Assembly: GCA_965205045.1 (NCBI GenBank)
Contig: OZ242031.1
Span: 3,100,001-3,164,000, forward strand
Reading direction: 5' to 3'
Length of the DNA: 64,000 nt
Source: UBA6522 sp965205045
GTDB taxonomy: Bacteria; Pseudomonadota; Gammaproteobacteria; Steroidobacterales; Rariloculaceae
Shown: piece by piece, positions 61,860 to 64,000 of the stretch
Numbering within the stretch: the first letter of the stretch is position 1
Layout of the letters: each line of letters starts with the position of its first letter
Notes under the pieces: model-generated
The model's database searches: none
Told to the model about the DNA's origin: nothing
Seen by the model: only the letters and a program-made list of their open reading frames with translations
Made by a program: the position numbers and the translations under genes

Positions 61860-64000
61860 TCAGCCCCTGTCGGGATACAGTAGTGCGTTGAACAGGAACT
61901 TGTACGTTCCGTGGGTCTGGCCGCGGTGCTGGGTGCGAAAACCGATCAGAATGACGCGACCGTCCAGGTAGCCTGCGTCGACCACTGCTGCACGGCGCGC
62001 GAGGTGATCTTCGCCCATCATCCAGCCCCGGCGCAGCACGTTGTCCGGCGGATAGCTGGCGACTACCTGCCTGTCCCAGGCGCCCGTCGTGGGTAGTCTG
62101 GTGCTGTATGCGACACTTCTGAAAAACAGTACGGCCGCTTCGCTCGGCATGCCGTATCCGATCGGCGATCGGTTGTCCACCCTGATATTCAACAGAGATG
62201 TGGGCACAAAGAACTCGCTCTCGGGCAATCCTGACAGCACATTCTGCGCCGGTAGTTCAAGTTCGCCGGCGAATAGCGGGCCGGCGTTGTCCAGCGCGAC
62301 CAGTATGCCTCCCTCGCCGACGAAGTCCCTGATGGCTTCAATCCCCTCGTCCCCGATACCGCCCTGATACTGGGGAGGAAATGCGCCGCGCTCGCTGGGA
62401 TACCTGAAGGTTCCGGGCTCGGGCAGCCCGGTTCTGATCACGGCCGGGTTCTCGTCGGCAAATACGATGACGTCGTAATTCGCGCTGAGGTTGCTCCTGA
62501 CATCTTCGTTGTACAACGTCGTGAAGGGAATGCCGAAATCGTCCAGTACGAACCGGGTCCAGCCTTCATCCATGTTGCCGTTCGGCGTAAACGATTGATA
62601 CAACCCGATGCGGGGCAGGCGCAATTCAACCGAATCATTACTGTTCATATCCGCCAGTGCGTGCACGCTGGCATGCCATTGTTCGAGGAGTTCCGGGAGA
62701 GCATCCTGAACTTGCGGCGTATTGCTGACGATGAAGCTGCCCGTCGGCACCTCAAAACCGTCTCCCGCGATAGTTTCGGTTGAGCGGAAGACATCCGCAT
62801 TCTGTTCCAGCAGGGCAAAGGCGACCGCGTAAGCGGCATTTTCCCGGGCATCCAGGACAAGATACGGTGTCGATGGGGATGCCATGACGCCTGGATATGG
62901 CACGCCCGACAACAACTCCAGTGAGGCATCAAACGGCTCGTCAATCTGGCTGAAGGTCACTCCCATCTGAATCGGCAACGCGTGGGACGCATTGTCTTCG
63001 AGTCTGAAGGGCACACCGGCGGGGTACTCCCGTTCCCCAAGCATGTTGAGCACATAGGGCCGGTAGGGCTGAGCCACGAAAATCACGAACGACCCTGCCG
63101 GGTAGTTGGTGCCGTCTGCGACAAAGGCTTCGGTGGCCTGATGGATTTCGGCCCTGCCGAACTGCAGCATCTCGATCAGGCGCAGGGTGGTGGGGTAATC
63201 GGTTTGCCGCGACGGAATGACGAAGGCGAACGGGTCGCCGGGGCGAGGGGACTCGACGGCGTCCCGGCCCATCTTGTAGAAGTTGTAAAGCAGGTCTTTC
63301 CTGTGCCTGGCCGAGGTCTCCACCAGGCTCATGGATGCTCTGAGGATGTATTCCACGGCATCCCTCAGGTGCCACCAGCCGCCGGACCCTGCCTGGTGAT
63401 GATCGCAGAACACCTGCGGGAACCAGTCATGCCAGATGACGCGGCTGACGGCGCGGGTCTCCACCAGGTTGTGGGCGGTCCCGTCGCGGTTATTGTCGTG
63501 GCCGGCGTAGTGGTGATACAGGTGGGGGAAGGTCTCGCCTTCATAGGGCGTATCCAGGCTGTTTCTGTACCAGTCTACCACCATGAGTTGCCCGTCCGGG
63601 TTGCCGGCCGGAATCAGGAGCACGATGACGTCGTCCAGCACCTCGTCGGCATCGAACGGGGTGTCGCCGACGGCCAGTTTGTAGATGAACTCCACGCTGT
63701 GCTGGGAGTGGGCTATTTCAATTGCATGCTGGCCGGTCTGAATGAGCAGAATCGCCTTGCCGTCCTCGCTGAGTTGCCGCGCTTCCTCGTCCGAGAGGCC
63801 CCTGGGGTCGCTCAGTCGCCGGGCGATCTCGCGGTACTGGTCGAGATTCGCCATGTTGTCCCCGGATGTGATCACCGCCATGATGATCGGCTCGCCCAGG
63901 GTGCTTTCGCCGATATTCACTATCGAGACTCTTTCGGATTCCGCTGCGAGCAGATCGAAGTAGTCCCGGATCTGGTGGTAGTCGATAAGGTGGCGGTCTG
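61860..64000 (-). CDS. M14-family zinc carboxypeptidase, partial
   Basis: At least 713 residues; the frame runs off the right edge (upstream residues read DYHQIRDYFDLLAAESERVS). Zinc site: HxxE in ILLIQTGQHAIEIAHSQHSV and a later His in FCDHHQAGSGGWW; also NPDG in LLIPAGNPDGQL and NNRDG in HHYAGHDNNRDGTAHN. The C-terminal ~350 residues carry a class-I-amidotransferase-like region (EPGTFRYPSERGAFPPQYQG, LVALDNAGPLFAGELELPA). Expected to be secreted; its signal lies outside the window. Stop is two bases upstream of the Tat chimera. Confidence 0.85.
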   Translation of the reverse strand, partial: DRHLIDYHQIRDYFDLLAAESERVSIVNIGESTLGEPIIMAVITSGDNMANLDQYREIARRLSDPRGLSDEEARQLSEDGKAILLIQTGQHAIEIAHSQHSVEFIYKLAVGDTPFDADEVLDDVIVLLIPAGNPDGQLMVVDWYRNSLDTPYEGETFPHLYHHYAGHDNNRDGTAHNLVETRAVSRVIWHDWFPQVFCDHHQAGSGGWWHLRDAVEYILRASMSLVETSARHRKDLLYNFYKMGRDAVESPRPGDPFAFVIPSRQTDYPTTLRLIEMLQFGRAEIHQATEAFVADGTNYPAGSFVIFVAQPYRPYVLNMLGEREYPAGVPFRLEDNASHALPIQMGVTFSQIDEPFDASLELLSGVPYPGVMASPSTPYLVLDARENAAYAVAFALLEQNADVFRSTETIAGDGFEVPTGSFIVSNTPQVQDALPELLEQWHASVHALADMNSNDSVELRLPRIGLYQSFTPNGNMDEGWTRFVLDDFGIPFTTLYNEDVRSNLSANYDVIVFADENPAVIRTGLPEPGTFRYPSERGAFPPQYQGGIGDEGIEAIRDFVGEGGILVALDNAGPLFAGELELPAQNVLSGLPESEFFVPTSLLNIRVDNRSPIGYGMPSEAAVLFFRSVAYSTRLPTTGAWDRQVVASYPPDNVLRRGWMMGEDHLARRAAVVDAGYLDGRVILIGFRTQHRGQTHGTYKFLFNALLYPDRG

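Overview
The window looks like a high-GC, Gram-negative proteobacterial chromosome. The signs are a TonB-dependent receptor, Sec and Tat signal peptides, a MukB-type condensin and a proteobacterial-style sarcosine oxidase operon. Gammaproteobacteria is the best guess, but the muk genes sit in accessory DNA and may have been transferred. No rRNA is present and there is one tRNA.

About 1-31,000 is a defence and accessory region with many broken genes. It starts with a scrapyard of toxin-antitoxin (TA) modules (MazEF, ParDE remnants, Phd/PIN, truncated Phd/RelE, an orphan DUF1778 antitoxin) and dead pieces of a Dcm/Vsr pair. A serine-hydrolase-like protein and a HEAT-repeat protein follow. Next is a type I restriction system (hsdM-hsdS-hsdR plus a small trailing gene, minus strand, 7.5-13.9 kb), an Rpn-like fragment, and a four-gene operon mukF-mukE-mukB-jetD (15.0-22.4 kb) in which every junction is a 4-base overlap. 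From 22.5 to 28.9 kb there are an intact ParDE module, a piece of hsdM, a PQQ dehydrogenase bracketed by two copies of a ~374-bp parDE segment, a RES/Xre module, a fused double Rpn-like gene and a secreted Rossmann-fold protein. Two small genes and a frameshifted subtilase with a P domain lead up to a tRNA-Ser(UGA) at 33.2 kb.

From 33.3 to 50.5 kb everything is on the plus strand and looks like intact metabolism. A membrane protein, a membrane-anchored histidine phosphatase and a COG0523 GTPase come first. Then an IclR regulator heads a long catabolic cluster: DUF169 protein, three-subunit molybdenum hydroxylase, CoxG-like protein, cyclic amidohydrolase, nitrilase-family amidohydrolase, heterotetrameric sarcosine oxidase (soxBDAG) and an MmgE/PrpD protein. 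The order suggests hydroxylation of an N-heterocycle, ring opening, removal of a carbamoyl or amide group and oxidation of an N-methyl amino acid; the substrate is not known.

From 50.6 kb to the end all genes are on the minus strand: a TonB receptor, a large BNR/sortilin-like beta-propeller protein, and an aminotransferase / split ThDP decarboxylase / aldehyde dehydrogenase operon that would fit sulfopyruvate- or phosphonopyruvate-type chemistry. A secreted amidohydrolase, a Tat-signal/cytochrome chimera without a haem site and an M14 peptidase running off the window complete the set.
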